Below, piece by piece: positions 63,679 to 64,000 of a DNA stretch of 64,000 nt. Position 1 is the first letter of the stretch; every line of letters starts with the position of its first letter. This DNA is from Xanthostigma xanthostigma (lineage: Eukaryota; Arthropoda; Insecta; Raphidioptera; Raphidiidae). The notes below the pieces were generated by a model that ran no database searches, was not told the DNA's origin, and saw only the letters and a list, made by a program, of their open reading frames with translations. Where the stretch lies: the NCBI GenBank assembly GCA_963575645.1, contig OY754464.1, positions 60,982,948 through 61,046,947 of the forward strand, in the 5' to 3' direction. The position numbers and the translations under genes are program-made.

Positions 63679-64000
63679 CTAGCGGTCCCGTCCGGTTTCA
63701 CCCGGGTGTAAAAGAACGAATGGGGAAGGGAGGAACATGAGTACACACATTCATCTTAGTTTACCGAAATGAATGTTGTCTCCAAATTTCATTATGATCG
63801 GAGTTACCGTTCAAAAGTTTTTGTCGATAAAAAGCAGTATTTATACTTTTTTTAACTAATAAATTTTTTTTAATTAATTAGTTAAAATTAAAAGAAATTT
63901 AAATGTAATTCTTAGAAAAAAGCAATGTAGAAAATTAAAAAAAAATAAAATAAAAATATATTCGCCCAACGTGGTGCTCGAACCCACGACCCTGATATTG
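63679..64000 (-). mobile_element. Helitron with tRNA-like insert, running off the window
   Basis: CTAG at 63679-63682, then GCGGTCCCGTCCGGTTTCAC-CCGGG (3' hairpin on the minus strand), GAACGAATGGGGAAGG, ACATTCATCTTAGTTTACCG and CGTTCAAAAGTTTTTGTCG. The AT-rich middle and tRNA-like 3' half at 63963-64000 match the layout of 36834-37523. The 5' end lies outside the window. Confidence 0.8.
63963..64000 (-). repeat. 3' half of a tRNA-Lys-like sequence inside a Helitron (cut by window end)
   Basis: The minus strand reads GGGTCGTGGGTTCGAGCACC-ACGTTGGGCG: variable-region end, T arm with B box GGTTCGAGCAC, and an acceptor 3' strand able to pair with GCCCGGAT. The T stem has one mismatch. The rest is outside the window. 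Confidence 0.55.

Overview
This looks like about 64 kb of AT-rich nuclear DNA from an arthropod, most likely an insect. There are no bacterial-style operons or long open frames. I see a Helitron family ending in CTAG, tRNA-headed SINEs, many inverted-repeat DNA transposons and decayed LINEs, plus one exon that reads clearly as an animal TRPM ion channel. I cannot fix the order. Several repeats resemble types I associate with Lepidoptera and other insects, but that is an impression.

Host genes are sparse. The clearest is an 83-bp exon at 40994-41076 (+) with a T-tract/CAG acceptor and a GTAAGT donor. It encodes the conserved N-terminal SW-EA-FQKREC-KFIP segment of TRPM channels, so the surrounding kilobases are probably Trpm introns. 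A second candidate is a short first exon at 56468-56537 (+) that encodes a signal peptide. A 3.2-kb transposon is inserted exactly at its start codon and separates it from a TATA-bearing 5' flank at 53165-53251.

Layout: 0-6 kb holds inverted-repeat elements, a 37-bp minisatellite inside a MITE, two SINEs and a Helitron. 6-13 kb holds a transposase N-terminus remnant, a fold-back repeat, two abutting Helitrons and a 621-bp near-perfect palindrome. 13-23 kb holds hAT elements with 8-bp target duplications, a pogo-like element with a pipsqueak-type HTH remnant, long-TIR MITEs and a second pogo/Tigger remnant. 24-33 kb holds paired copies of one repeat, one of them interrupted by a THAP-bearing transposon with a clean empty site, then Helitrons and tandem repeats. 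33-47 kb holds a 155-bp tandem-repeat element, a 1.2-kb palindrome, the Trpm exon, a SINE and MITEs. 47-53 kb holds a LINE inserted in an older repeat, a SINE and a 554-bp palindrome. 53-56.5 kb holds the large heptamer-rich fold-back transposon, itself invaded by a PIF/Harbinger element. 57-64 kb holds further repeats, a hAT element, a 5'-truncated LINE and a Helitron that runs off the window.

The most interesting unit is 53252-56461. It is a non-autonomous transposon with long terminal inverted repeats, a core of 161-bp units, about 33 copies of the heptamer TTGTTGC/GCAACAA, a 7-8-bp target duplication and a nested Harbinger insertion. The unit spacing proves the Harbinger insertion to the base.
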